Shown piece after piece: positions 1-8,302 of a stretch of DNA of 49,442 nt. The notes below the pieces were generated by a model, which worked only from the letters and a program-made list of their open reading frames with translations, was not told the origin of the DNA and searched no databases. Each line of letters starts with the position of its first letter. The stretch's first letter is position 1. This DNA is from DATGLE01 sp035294325. Its GTDB lineage: Bacteria > Chloroflexota > Ktedonobacteria > Ktedonobacterales > Ktedonobacteraceae. The position numbers and the translations under genes are program-made. The stretch covers positions 1-49,442 of the forward strand of contig DATGLE010000005.1 of the NCBI GenBank assembly GCA_035294325.1, in the 5' to 3' direction.

Positions 1-1105
1 CGACACAACTACAGTGCGCGCGCGCCTGCTCTTCGGTGAGGCCCACGCTGCCATATTCCGGGTCGGTGAAGCCGCCATGCGGGACGATTTTATGCCGGGA
101 CTTTTGCTCGCCGCCAAGAACGGCATTTTCCGCCGCCAGCGTGCCCTCGCCGCTGGCGCTCTGCACCAGCATCATACGCCCGGTAATATCGCCGGCAGCG
201 AAGATATGGGGAGCCGTCGTGCGCAGTGAATCATCGACAACAATATAGCCGCGCTCGCTTCGTACATTGGCCGCCGCAAGGTTCAGCGCCTCGACGTTTC
301 CCGGCCAGCCGACGGCCAGCACAACCGCCTCGGTTGTGAGGATGCGCGCCTCGCCCTCATACAGATAGGTTAGCCGCAGGGAGCCATTCTGTCGCTCGAT
401 GCTCTGAACGCCGCCGATGCCGGTGATTACCGCGATGCCTCGCCGCCGAAAGGCTTCGGCGATACCATCCGCTACCGCTTCATCTTCGTGGCCCAGGAGC
501 CGGGGCGCGGCTTCGAGCACACGCACATGCGCGCCAAACGCGGCGAAGCAGGAGGCAAGCTGACAGCCCGTCGCGGCGCCGCCAACCACGACGACCTGGC
601 GCGGCAGCTTCTGCATGGACCAGACATCGCTGTGCGTCAACGCGTACTCGCTGCCAGGAAAAGAGGGGCGGCGCGCATGCCCGCCCACGCAGAGGATGAA
701 CTTCTCGCCCTGCAAGGTGGCTCCGTCGCCGAGCGCAATCGTGTGCTCATCGACGAAGTGTGCATCTCCGGCGCCTGCGAATACCGTCACGCCTGCCTGC
801 TCAAGATGACTCTGGAACTGCTTTTTCGCGTGGACGCGATGCACGATCTGCTGTGTTCGTGCCATCAACGCGGCGAAATCGAGTGCCGGCTCCTGCCCCA
901 CGATTCCATAATCGGTGAATAGCTCCGTATCACGGATAAGACGCGCCGCCCGCGCGAGCACGCGTGTGGGCACGCAGCCATCGTTGGTGCAGGTCCCGCC
1001 CAGTTCTCCACGCTCGACCAGCGCGACGCTCGCACCCAGTTCTCGCGCTCGCAGCGCCGCCGTCACTCCGGCAGGGCCGCCGCCAATGACAATAATATCG
1101 AACAT
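1..1105 (-). CDS. Pyridine nucleotide-disulfide oxidoreductase, class I (C-terminus beyond window)
   Basis: FAD/NAD(P)H flavoprotein of the dihydrolipoamide dehydrogenase / mercuric reductase family. The ATG at 1105 follows a purine-rich GAGGGGG Shine-Dalgarno. Residues 1-13 form the FAD Rossmann motif MFDIIVIGGGPAG. The redox-active CxxxxC pair is Cys39 and Cys44 (GGTCTNDGCVPTR). A second Rossmann fold (VVVVGGAATGC) binds the nicotinamide nucleotide, and IFAAGDITGRMM is the second FAD contact. The last visible codons enter the dimerisation domain (FTDPEYGSVGLTEEQAR). About 368 codons are visible without a stop; roughly 100 more are expected to the left of the window. There is no N-terminal heavy-metal-binding domain and no mer genes nearby, so mercuric reduction is not supported; a general disulfide or quinone reductase is equally possible. 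Substrate unknown. Confidence 0.88.
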   Translation of the reverse strand, partial: MFDIIVIGGGPAGVTAALRARELGASVALVERGELGGTCTNDGCVPTRVLARAARLIRDTELFTDYGIVGQEPALDFAALMARTQQIVHRVHAKKQFQSHLEQAGVTVFAGAGDAHFVDEHTIALGDGATLQGEKFILCVGGHARRPSFPGSEYALTHSDVWSMQKLPRQVVVVGGAATGCQLASCFAAFGAHVRVLEAAPRLLGHEDEAVADGIAEAFRRRGIAVITGIGGVQSIERQNGSLRLTYLYEGEARILTTEAVVLAVGWPGNVEALNLAAANVRSERGYIVVDDSLRTTAPHIFAAGDITGRMMLVQSASGEGTLAAENAVLGGEQKSRHKIVPHGGFTDPEYGSVGLTEEQARAHCSCV

Positions 1106-1276
1106 TTATGCCCCCTCTTCCAGGTTCAGCGCGACTCTGGCCGTCGCAAAGCGCAAGGAAGCAACATAATGGTCTCTTTTCTGCTCTTTTGCACTGCGCT
1201 ATGGCTTGTTCATCCATGATATGGTATGCGTTAGCTCCCCGTCAATATGACGCTTCCTCGCGCCTGCGGCGCTCGC

Positions 1277-1339
1277 CAGAAAGGAAAGAGGAGTGCGAAA
1301 ATGCGCTGCGCGCATTTTCGCACTCCTCTTTCCTTTCTG
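1277..1339. repeat. 30-bp perfect inverted repeat with TGC triloop
   Basis: Arms 1277-1306 and 1310-1339 are perfectly complementary and enclose TGC. The apex reads ATGCGC-TGC-GCGCAT, shared with the hairpins at 1564 and 11267. It lies in a 728-bp gene-free stretch (1106-1833) that holds only repeats: this hairpin, the tandem duplication 1313-1456, the hairpin 1564-1616, and the small hairpin 1649-1670. Confidence 0.95.
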
Positions 1340-1456
1340 ACCTGGCGAAGCCACAACATCTGAGGTGAGGGCGTTGTAAAAATGATCTTTGTGTATTTTT
1401 CGCACTCCTCTTTCCTTTCTGGCCTGGCAAAGTCACATCTGAGGTGAGGGCGTTGA
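1313..1456. repeat. Imperfect tandem duplication of about 62 bp
   Basis: The right arm of the preceding hairpin and its flank (1313-1376, ending in CATCTGAGGTGAGGGCGTTG) are repeated at 1396-1456 with a few substitutions and small deletions. This shows the inverted-repeat unit has been locally duplicated, leaving a half palindrome in the second copy. Confidence 0.85.
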
Positions 1457-1563
1457 GGCAAGTGCGCGAAGCGTATTTGCCTCAACGCTCTAAGAGAATA
1501 TCTGACATTCAGCATCCTCGCCTTTGCTATGGAATGGTCGGGCGGCTGCCCCGCGCCGAAAAT

Positions 1564-1616
1564 AGAGGGTGTTTTGCACATAATGCGCTGCGCGCATTAT
1601 GTGCAAAACACCCTCT
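1564..1616. repeat. 25-bp perfect inverted repeat with TGC triloop
   Basis: Arms 1564-1588 and 1592-1616 match perfectly around TGC. It is followed by GAGCGCCGCAGGCGCGAG (from 1624) and then by the small hairpin at 1649. The same order recurs upstream of araD. Confidence 0.95.
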
Positions 1617-1648
1617 AAAAGACGAGCGCCGCAGGCGCGAGCAAGCGC

Positions 1649-1670
1649 GAGTGTCGAAAATCAGACACTC
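1649..1670 (+). repeat. Small hairpin, GTGTC-GAAAATCA-GACAC type
   Basis: A 7-bp stem (GAGTGTC/GACACTC) closes an 8-nt loop GAAAATCA. Related elements lie at about 9450 (loop GGAAACCA), 11427 (GAGAATCG), 43430 (opposite strand, GGAAATCA), 46699 (GAGGATCA) and 48031 (GGAAATCA), each upstream of a plus-strand start codon. Function unknown; could be a transcribed 5' leader structure or part of a dispersed repeat. Confidence 0.6.
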
Positions 1671-1833
1671 TCTAAATAAGGAGAGCGCCGCAGGCGCGAA
1701 TATAGGACTTTCATCTATCCCCGGAAAAGATCAACGGTAAAAGCGTGGTATCTCTTGAAAAACATTGCACCCGGTTGCAGGAAGAAACCGTTTCACTCAC
1801 GCTGGCTATTCTAGAAAGAGGTTTAATAAAGAG

Positions 1834-3669
1834 ATGCTCACCAAACCACGTAGTACCTCAACAGCGGGAACGCCGCTCCATACACGCAGGCGGCGCCGTG
1901 GACTCTCACCGATGATGCTGATAGGCATAAGCGTTCCCGTTTTGCTGGCGCTCATCGGCGTCGGGGTAATAGTGGTGCTGCCGCGCCTGAACTCACATGC
2001 AGCCGCCGCTAATCCCAATCCGAACTGCACGCTGATCGTACCGGCGAACCCGCTATCCGCCCAGGGACTGGCGACCCCCTATCAATTGTTCGCGCCCGAT
2101 GCCGCCCAGAACGGCCCCTGCAACGAGGCCAACATCAACCAGACGGCCTTCGTGCAGGCTGATATCTATGATCCCGCCACCGGCCAGATCTCAACCTACG
2201 ATCCGCTGGTCATTGACCAGGGCACACAGCCAGCGGTGGCGCCGGTGATGCCTAATCTACCGGCCAACGCCGTCGTTGGCATCTGGTTTGGCTTTAATGG
2301 CACCAACCTGACGCTCCAGGGGGCCCGGGGAGGCAACACGCTGGCACAGGGGCAGTGCGCCAACGGCCTGAATGGTTCAGTGTTCGGTCAGTTCGCCTAT
2401 TGTAACGCACCGAACTTCTTTGCTGCCGTGAACCAGGGGATCGCGGCGGGCAAAGTGCAGGTTCCAGCCCTGGGAACAGCAAAGGACGGCAAGCCCTGCC
2501 CGACCACGCGCGATTTCAGCGTCGTCGACCAGGACCAGAGCGACAACGTGCAGACACAATACCTGGCGAACGGCAATGGTCAGATAGCGCAGTTCAGCGC
2601 AGCCAACCAGGCACAGATCCAGAACGCGACGGTTCTTGCTAACCCCAGCGATAACGCGCTGCTCAGCAGCTTCATTGACCCGGCGCTGGGCTGCCAGGCG
2701 TGGACGGTGCCGGATCTGGCAAACAACAATAATCCGGTTCCGACCCTGGCAACCGACGAGCTACAGGCCGCGATGTTCCAGCAGCAGCCAATCGCCCTGG
2801 TGCCATTGAGCGATCCTATGACGATGGTCAACGGCGCTCAGAGTCAGGACAAGACCATTCTCTACCGTAAGGGCGTCGACCAGAATCCGGGCGGCATCCT
2901 GCCAAACGATCCTACGACCTATTGCCAGAATCTTGTCAATGTCGGGCTGCCGCGCATCCGGGATGACATGAACATCACGGCAAACTTCACAACGCCCGCA
3001 GCCGATGCGGCGAACAATCTCTTTAACTTCCTGGCGTTCCGCTTCAACCAGTCTTACACCAACCTGAACTGCCAGAACCTGCTCAATCAACCCAATCCTG
3101 TTACCTTGCAGATGGATGGCAACGGCGTGGTCATTGGCGCCACCATCAATCTGCCCGGCACGGCTGGCGGCACGACGATGCAGGCAGGCGGCGTCACGCA
3201 GGCCGCAACCGGCACCGCGCAGATCATGCTGGATCCCAATGCTGGCAACGCTGATATGACCGTGAACGTCACCTATGCGAACCATGCCAACCAGCGGATC
3301 AACGTCAATATCGCGACGAATAGCTGCACCGGTACAGCCATTTTCACTCAGCCCGAAGACACCGATGGGCAGGGCATGGTCGATGCCAATACGGTCATCA
3401 ACAACCTGCGCGGGGTCCAGGCTATTCCGAATAACTGGTTCTTCACCGTCACCGATCCTATGCAGAACAATGCCGTCGTCGGCTGCGGATCCGTCACGGC
3501 TAACGGCACAACTGGCACTGCTACGCTGGGCACCGTTGCCACAACAGGCATGACGGGTACAGGCACGACTGGCACAACAACTGGTACGGGCACGACGACG
3601 GGGGCCGGTCAGGGCCAGACGCCGCAGAATACTTCTACAGGAAGACACCATCGCCACAGTAAATGGTGA
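1834..3669 (+). CDS. Membrane-anchored extracellular protein with Thr/Gly-rich tail, unknown function
   Basis: A 611-aa protein that I do not recognise. I choose the ATG at 1834, which has AAGAGG about 10 nt upstream, over an in-frame TTG at 1765. A short basic N-terminus (RRRRRG) precedes one hydrophobic segment at roughly residues 27-52, giving a type II anchor or uncleaved signal. The outside part is Asn/Gln/Ala/Pro-rich with several cysteines (for example NCTL, CNEAN, GCQAW) and ends in a TTGTTG-type Thr/Gly low-complexity stretch and a basic tail (GRHHRHSKW). Composition fits a secreted or surface protein. It is followed by two hairpins that can end transcription. No catalytic motif seen. 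Confidence 0.7.
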   Translation: MLTKPRSTSTAGTPLHTRRRRRGLSPMMLIGISVPVLLALIGVGVIVVLPRLNSHAAAANPNPNCTLIVPANPLSAQGLATPYQLFAPDAAQNGPCNEANINQTAFVQADIYDPATGQISTYDPLVIDQGTQPAVAPVMPNLPANAVVGIWFGFNGTNLTLQGARGGNTLAQGQCANGLNGSVFGQFAYCNAPNFFAAVNQGIAAGKVQVPALGTAKDGKPCPTTRDFSVVDQDQSDNVQTQYLANGNGQIAQFSAANQAQIQNATVLANPSDNALLSSFIDPALGCQAWTVPDLANNNNPVPTLATDELQAAMFQQQPIALVPLSDPMTMVNGAQSQDKTILYRKGVDQNPGGILPNDPTTYCQNLVNVGLPRIRDDMNITANFTTPAADAANNLFNFLAFRFNQSYTNLNCQNLLNQPNPVTLQMDGNGVVIGATINLPGTAGGTTMQAGGVTQAATGTAQIMLDPNAGNADMTVNVTYANHANQRINVNIATNSCTGTAIFTQPEDTDGQGMVDANTVINNLRGVQAIPNNWFFTVTDPMQNNAVVGCGSVTANGTTGTATLGTVATTGMTGTGTTGTTTGTGTTTGAGQGQTPQNTSTGRHHRHSKW

Positions 3670-3699
3670 TTCGCAATTCCTCTGGCCTATGAGCGGTGC

Positions 3700-3720
3700 G
3701 CCCGGCTTCCTGAGCCGGGC
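3700..3720 (+). terminator. Hairpin downstream of the 1834 gene
   Basis: 8-bp GC-rich stem GCCCGGCT/AGCCGGGC with loop TCCTG, 31 bp after the stop codon. No U-tract follows, so termination is possible but unproven. Confidence 0.4.
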
Positions 3721-3801
3721 AGACCAATCTGTGCATTCCCTGACTGTGACATCTCGACATCGCTGCCGGGCCAGTATCGATAGATAGGTGAACCTCACTG
3801 A

Positions 3802-3837
3802 AAGGGGAGGTCGCGAAACGTTTCGCGGCCTCCCCTT
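3802..3837. terminator. Strong symmetrical hairpin, probable terminator
   Basis: AAGGGGAGG-T-CGCGAAAC pairs with GTTTCGCG-G-CCTCCCCTT, 18 bp with one G-T wobble and effectively no loop beyond AAACGTTT. It ends in CCCCTTGTATCT. The flank CTTGTATCTACTT is shared with the direct repeats that follow. Confidence 0.6.
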
Positions 3838-3949
3838 GTATCTACTTAGCCCGATGGGCAAGTTTTCCTGACGGCTCACCGCTGTGCGGCTCGCTTCTGC
3901 TGTGGAGTCAGCGGGTGCGCCTGCGGCGCACTGCAATTTGCGTATGGCG

Positions 3950-4083
3950 CTACTTGACTCGATTGGCATGTCGTTCGCACCCTGCTACACCCCATCGGAA
4001 AAGAAGCCCTCTATGCCGTTCGCCGCCTCCCTTGTATCTACTTGACTCGATTGGCATGTCGTTCGCACCCTGCTACACCCCAT
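3950..4083. repeat. Two perfect 46-bp direct repeats
   Basis: Copies at 3950-3995 and 4038-4083 are identical over 46 bp (CTACTTGACTCGATTGGCAT...) with an 88-bp period. More diverged relatives start at about 3842 (CTACTTAGCCCGATGGGCA) and 12150 (CTACTTAACCCGATGTGCA), so this is a dispersed family. The gene-free stretch 3670-4273 contains nothing else but hairpins. Confidence 0.92.
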
Positions 4084-4085
4084 GG

Positions 4086-4134
4086 AGGGAGTCAGCGGGC
4101 ACCGCGCCTGTGGCGCGGTGCCCGCTGACTCCCT
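4086..4134. repeat. 23-bp perfect inverted repeat with TGT triloop
   Basis: Arms 4086-4108 and 4112-4134 enclose TGT, with a GCGCC-TGT-GGCGC apex. It is followed by GCGAACCGCGCAGCGGTGAGC, a tail shared, in altered form and orientation, with the units near 3880, 12260 and 23320. Confidence 0.93.
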
Positions 4135-4273
4135 TTCCTGGCGAACCGCGCAGCGGTGAGCAGTTCGGATCAATCAGAACCCCCCACAACAACCTTGACC
4201 TCCGGTTACAGGAGAGTTTTACACTTTACGACAAGTGGCAAAGGGGTACATAATGGGCAGTGGGAGGTATAAG

Positions 4274-5122
4274 ATGATGTTTAAAATTGGTGATTTTGCC
4301 AGGATCGGCAGGATCTCCGTTAAAACATTACATCATTATGATGATATCGGACTCTTGAAGCCGGCACACGTCGACGTGGCGACAGGCTATCGCTATTACA
4401 CGCTCGACCAGTTGCCCCGGCTCAATCGCATCCTCGCCTTGAAGGATCTTGGCTTTTCGCTGGAGCAGATCGCCTCACTGCTCAACGAGCCGCTCGCCGT
4501 AGCAGAATTGCGCGGCATGTTACGTCTCAAACGGGCAGAATTACAGAGACTGGTGCAGGCCGAACAGGCCCGGCTTAATCGTGTGGAAGCACGCCTCAAG
4601 CAGATAGAAACGGAGGGGTATTCTCCGGCCTACGACATCATTGTAAAGAGCGTCACGCCAGAGGTTATTGTCTGCGCACGCGAGATTGTACCTTCGACCG
4701 AAGAGATGCATCAGCGCTGTAAAGTGCTGGCGATCAAGATCTGGCAGTTCAGCAAGCAGGCGCAGGTGGAGATTACAGGCCCGATGTACTCTATTTATCA
4801 TAACGCGGAGGATTATACCGGTAAGGATCTCAACATAGACATCGAAATCGGCTTCGGCGTGGAGCGCTCGGTGCTGGGCACACACTTCCCGCCGGAAAGC
4901 GGAGTGGCGGTGCGCGAACTGCCAGGAATACCGGCAGCCGCGAGTCTCGTCCATACTGGCCCCTACGACGGGATATGGCAGGCATATACCTGTATGCTCA
5001 CCTGGATCGAGATAAATGGCTACCGGCGCTGTGCCCCATTCCGCCATATCAACTTGCGCAACTCATCCGAGGGCGAAGAACCCATTACCGAACTGCAATT
5101 CCCGGTAGAAAAACGAGAATAG
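4274..5122 (+). CDS. MerR-family regulator with GyrI-like effector-binding domain
   Basis: A 282-aa activator-type regulator. I start at ATG 4274, since GGGAGG lies 6 nt upstream; an earlier in-frame ATG at 4235 lacks a ribosome site. Residues 1-75 form the winged MerR helix-turn-helix (FKIGDFARIGRIS, then HHYDDIGLLKP and GYRYYTLDQL). A coiled coil follows (RLVQAEQARLNRVEARLKQI), then from about residue 115 a GyrI/BltR-type ligand-binding domain. The family usually senses small hydrophobic cations and activates a neighbouring efflux or membrane gene. The next gene begins 11 nt downstream and encodes a membrane protein, so the pair is likely one operon and the membrane protein its target. Ligand unknown. 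Confidence 0.88.
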   Translation: MMFKIGDFARIGRISVKTLHHYDDIGLLKPAHVDVATGYRYYTLDQLPRLNRILALKDLGFSLEQIASLLNEPLAVAELRGMLRLKRAELQRLVQAEQARLNRVEARLKQIETEGYSPAYDIIVKSVTPEVIVCAREIVPSTEEMHQRCKVLAIKIWQFSKQAQVEITGPMYSIYHNAEDYTGKDLNIDIEIGFGVERSVLGTHFPPESGVAVRELPGIPAAASLVHTGPYDGIWQAYTCMLTWIEINGYRRCAPFRHINLRNSSEGEEPITELQFPVEKRE

Positions 5123-5133
5123 AGGTTGAATTT

Positions 5134-5847
5134 ATGGAAAACGCAGCACAGGCCAATCCAACGGCTCCCCAAAAGAGCAGCAGAACGGCAGTTCTGCTCG
5201 GCATCGCCTTTAGTATTCTGATCAACGGCGTTCTCCCTTTCATCATCTATACAGCATTAACAAACTATACCTCGCTCTCGAATTATATCGCGCTCGTTCT
5301 TACGGGCGTACCATCGCTCATCGATAGTATTGTGGGGATACTACGCAGAAAGCGCATGGATATCCTGGCAGGTATCGTCCTGACGGGGATCGCGGTCTCG
5401 CTCATCCTCATTGCCCTGGGCGGCAGCCCCAAAGTCTATCTGATTCGCGAGTCATTCTTTACCGTAGCCCTTGCCATAGCATATCTTATCTCGCTGCTCT
5501 TCCCCCGTCCCCTGGCATTCTACTTCGCGCGCCACTTCTCGACGGGCAATCGCGCGGATAATGTCGCCTGGTTTAACACACTCTGGCAATATCCCCAGTT
5601 TCGCCATACCATGCGCGTGATCACGGCGGTCTGGGGCATCGGCTTTCTGCTTGAGGCCGCGATACGTACCTACCTCGTGATCGTTCTGAGCACAGCGCAA
5701 TTCTTGATCGTCTCTCCATTCGTTTTCTATGGCTTCCTGGGTGGCATCATGCTCTGGACCTTCCTCTACAGTATGCGAGGGCGGAGACGAGCTGCGGAAC
5801 TGCGCAAGCAACTGGCCGTTGAGCAGGAAGCAGGCAACGCATCATAG
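5134..5847 (+). CDS. VC0807-type integral membrane protein
   Basis: A 237-aa protein with about five or six hydrophobic helices, starting at the segment from residue 19 (AVLLGIAFSILINGVLPFII). A hydrophilic loop (FARHFSTGNRADN) follows, and the C-terminus is basic and cytoplasmic-looking (MRGRRRAAELRKQL). The pattern, including VPSLIDSIVGILRRKRMD, matches the VC0807 family, which is commonly paired with transcription factors but has no established activity. ATG 5134 follows AGAGG. Its stop codon overlaps the stop region of the convergent WD40 gene by 6 bp (5842-5847), so no terminator separates the two. Confidence 0.75.
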   Translation: MENAAQANPTAPQKSSRTAVLLGIAFSILINGVLPFIIYTALTNYTSLSNYIALVLTGVPSLIDSIVGILRRKRMDILAGIVLTGIAVSLILIALGGSPKVYLIRESFFTVALAIAYLISLLFPRPLAFYFARHFSTGNRADNVAWFNTLWQYPQFRHTMRVITAVWGIGFLLEAAIRTYLVIVLSTAQFLIVSPFVFYGFLGGIMLWTFLYSMRGRRRAAELRKQLAVEQEAGNAS

Positions 5848-6909
5848 CGTTGCCTGCCAGACCTGCACCGTGCCATCCTGGCTGGATGAGGCGATCTGCC
5901 TGCCATCGGGCGACCAGGCCACCTTCCAGACGACATCGTGATGCCCACGGTAGACCAGGTAGGTCTGCCCGGTCTGCGGATTCCAGATACGCGCGGTGTT
6001 ATCGTCGCCGCCAGAGGCGATACGCGTGCCATCGGGCGACCAGGCCAGCGCGTAGACCTGGCCGGAATGCCCCTTGTAGCTCAGCAGCGTGCGGCCCGTC
6101 GCGGCGTCCCAGACCTTCACCGAGTTGTTACTGTACACCTGGTGAACCTGGCCGGCGCCGCCCGTGCCGGAGACGATGTACCTGCCATCGGGCGACCAGG
6201 CCACCGACCAGACGGGAGCGCCGTTTCCGCTATAGGTCAGTACGGGCTGGCCGCTGGTCGCGTTCCAGATCTGAACGGTGCCATCGTGGCAGGCCGAAGC
6301 AATCTCCTTGCCATCAGGCGACCAGGCCACGCGTTCTACCGCGTCGCTCTGCGCCATAGTAGCCAGCAGCTTACCGCTCATTGTATCCCAGACGCGCACA
6401 TCCTGATCCTGGCTGCCCACGGCAAGCCGCTTGCCATCGGGCGACCAGGCTATGCCCTGGATAGAGAACGCGTTGGATTGATACGACGTGAGCAGGTGGC
6501 CGCTGGCCGCATCGAGTATCTCCACAGTGCCGGCCTGGCCTCCCGCCGCGATTCGCCTGCCATCGGGCGACCAGGCCACCGCGAAGACGAAGCTGGCGCG
6601 ACCAGAGGGAAAGGCATAGCTCCAGATATGGCGCCCGCTCGCGGCCTCCCAGACCTGCACCGTGCCATCGTCGCTACCCGAGACGATCCGCTTGCCATCG
6701 GGCGACCAGGCTATGCCAACGACTGCGGCGCTGTGCCCCTTATACGTTACCAGATCCTTCGAGAGCGTTGGAACCGATGGCGTAGAAGTTGCACGCGGCG
6801 GCGCAGAGCTTGTCTGCGCCGGTTTTCCCTGCGCGCCCGCGCCGCAGGCTGCCAGCGCCAGCAGCAAGCCGGGCAGCATTATCCATCTTAGCATACGAGC
6901 AGAGAGCAT
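5842..6909 (-). CDS. WD40-repeat lipoprotein
   Basis: A 355-aa protein starting at 6909 behind a strong AAGGAGG. The signal peptide has a lipobox (LLLALAAC, Cys22), so it should be lipid-anchored outside the membrane. After a short Ser/Thr/Pro linker come seven WD40 units, each carrying AWSPDG and ending in variants of TVQVWEAASG. Seven units fit one closed beta-propeller. The fifth has an insert (GTGGAGQVHQVYSNNS). Such propellers are protein-protein interaction platforms; no enzymatic residue is seen. The near-identical DNA of the AWSPDG codons makes an internal repeat visible at the nucleotide level. Confidence 0.93.
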   Translation of the reverse strand: MLSARMLRWIMLPGLLLALAACGAGAQGKPAQTSSAPPRATSTPSVPTLSKDLVTYKGHSAAVVGIAWSPDGKRIVSGSDDGTVQVWEAASGRHIWSYAFPSGRASFVFAVAWSPDGRRIAAGGQAGTVEILDAASGHLLTSYQSNAFSIQGIAWSPDGKRLAVGSQDQDVRVWDTMSGKLLATMAQSDAVERVAWSPDGKEIASACHDGTVQIWNATSGQPVLTYSGNGAPVWSVAWSPDGRYIVSGTGGAGQVHQVYSNNSVKVWDAATGRTLLSYKGHSGQVYALAWSPDGTRIASGGDDNTARIWNPQTGQTYLVYRGHHDVVWKVAWSPDGRQIASSSQDGTVQVWQATL

Positions 6910-7015
6910 CTTTGCCTCCTTCTCTATGAAGATTTTTGCTCAGCATAGCAGCGCAATGGGGGAACTGTCATTCGTCAAAAGACGTATTTTTTGGTTGGGA
7001 AGATTTTTTATATAA

Positions 7016-7080
7016 AGACGCCCGCAAGGGTCGTCTCTACAGACCAGGCCGGCCTGTAGAGACGACCCTTGCGGGCGTCT
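7016..7080. repeat. 27-bp perfect inverted repeat (intergenic)
   Basis: Arms 7016-7042 and 7054-7080 match perfectly around an 11-nt loop ACCAGGCCGGC. The arm motif (TTGCGGGCGTCT) is echoed in the following 30 bp (7088-7099, TTGCGGGCGTCT again), so part of the unit is duplicated. It lies between two minus-strand genes and may end transcription of the LuxR operon. Confidence 0.93.
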
Positions 7081-7155
7081 TGCCCCCTTGCGGGCGTCTT
7101 GCCCCCTGCGGGCGCCTTTATCTAATAAAACATCTACAGGCCAGCCTGATCTGGT

Positions 7156-8292
7156 TTATTGGATAATTTGCAACGCCCGTGCCCGCGCCACGGCATGCGT
7201 GCGGCTGGATGCATCGAGCCTGGTCGAGATATGTTCCAGGTGCTTCTTTACCGTGCCAACAGTAATCACCAGGCGCTCGGCGATCTCCCGATTGGAGAGT
7301 CCTTCAGCGACCAGTTGAATGATCTCCCGCTCACGCCTGCTCAGCAGACCGGCGAGCGCCGAGTTTGCAGGTCCAGCGACGGAGAGCTTCTGCAACATCA
7401 GCACGCCGCAGCGTGCGTGATGCGGGGCCTCTACCTGCCGCGCAGCCTCCAGTAGACGCAGCGCGCAGGTATGCGCATCATCGAATCGTCCCTGGTGGTA
7501 GGCAAACCACATCTGATCGACCAGCAGCGCGGTAACGGTATAGGGATCGCAGAAGCAGCGCGCGAGGGAGAGCGCGGCCTCCGCATACGCCTGCGCGCGG
7601 GCATATTCATCCTGCGCGCGGGCGAGTTCCGCCTGGACTTCCAGGGAAAAGAGTTGCGCAGCATCGGGAGAAACTACATCGGAGGGAAGCGAAGAAAGCA
7701 GGTTCAGACAATAAGTGAAGTCGTTATAGGCGCTGTCCAGCTCTCCATACCAGCGTGTGTAAAAGCCGCGCAGGAAAATCGCCGCGATCAGAGCGGCTGG
7801 ATTGTCCAGCTTCGGAGCCTGCAAGAGCGTCTCCACAAATTGCCTGATAACGGCATAGTTATGCATGATATCGGCGACATGGGCAAAGCTGCTGAACGGC
7901 TCCCAGACACAGGCGCCGTAGCCAAGCGCGCTGGCAACCTCCAGGCTTTCCTGCCACGTCTGTTCCGCACGCTGGTACTGTCCCCGCGCCCACAGCACAC
8001 CCGCCAGGCGACTCAGGAAACGCGCCAGGTGGTAGCGCTCCCCGCTGTAGCGACTGGCCTCTATGCCCAGGCGCAGCAGGCGTTCGTCCTCGCTGGCATT
8101 GTCGCGGCGCCCCGCCAGGTAGGCCAGCGCATCCGCCAGGCGCACAACCTGGGCATAGCGCTCCTGCCTCCACGCCTGGAGGAGAGTCGTGGCTATCGCT
8201 TCGCGCTCGCATTCCAGCCGGGGAACGTTGCCCCGGTAGCACTCGATATAATCCATCAGGTCGCAGCGCCGCGCATCCATCAGTGGTTCCAT
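7156..8292 (-). CDS. LuxR-family regulator with TPR-like helical domain
   Basis: A 378-aa protein. The C-terminal 62 residues are a GerE/LuxR helix-turn-helix (LLSRREREIIQLVAEGLSNR, then VGTVKKHLEHI). The first 310 residues are all-helical with tetratricopeptide-like pairs (YLAGRRDNASEDERLLRLG, ARGQYQRAEQTWQESLEVA). This is the C-terminal half of a MalT/LAL regulator without the N-terminal AAA/STAND ATPase; it could be a separate subfamily or a truncated descendant. The start codon lies 10 nt after the stop of the SDR gene with no clear own ribosome site, so translation is probably coupled. Signal and targets unknown. Confidence 0.85.
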   Translation of the reverse strand: MEPLMDARRCDLMDYIECYRGNVPRLECEREAIATTLLQAWRQERYAQVVRLADALAYLAGRRDNASEDERLLRLGIEASRYSGERYHLARFLSRLAGVLWARGQYQRAEQTWQESLEVASALGYGACVWEPFSSFAHVADIMHNYAVIRQFVETLLQAPKLDNPAALIAAIFLRGFYTRWYGELDSAYNDFTYCLNLLSSLPSDVVSPDAAQLFSLEVQAELARAQDEYARAQAYAEAALSLARCFCDPYTVTALLVDQMWFAYHQGRFDDAHTCALRLLEAARQVEAPHHARCGVLMLQKLSVAGPANSALAGLLSRREREIIQLVAEGLSNREIAERLVITVGTVKKHLEHISTRLDASSRTHAVARARALQIIQ

Positions 8293-8302
8293 TCTTTATT
8301 AT

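Noticed and set aside
2761..3969. 402-aa open frame on the minus strand
   Set aside because: Antisense to the 1834 gene and runs through terminator hairpins and repeats.
5900..6720. Regular CTGCCATCGGGCGACCAGGC repeats resembling a CRISPR or VNTR
   Set aside because: They are the codons for the AWSPDG motif of seven WD40 units in one continuous reading frame.
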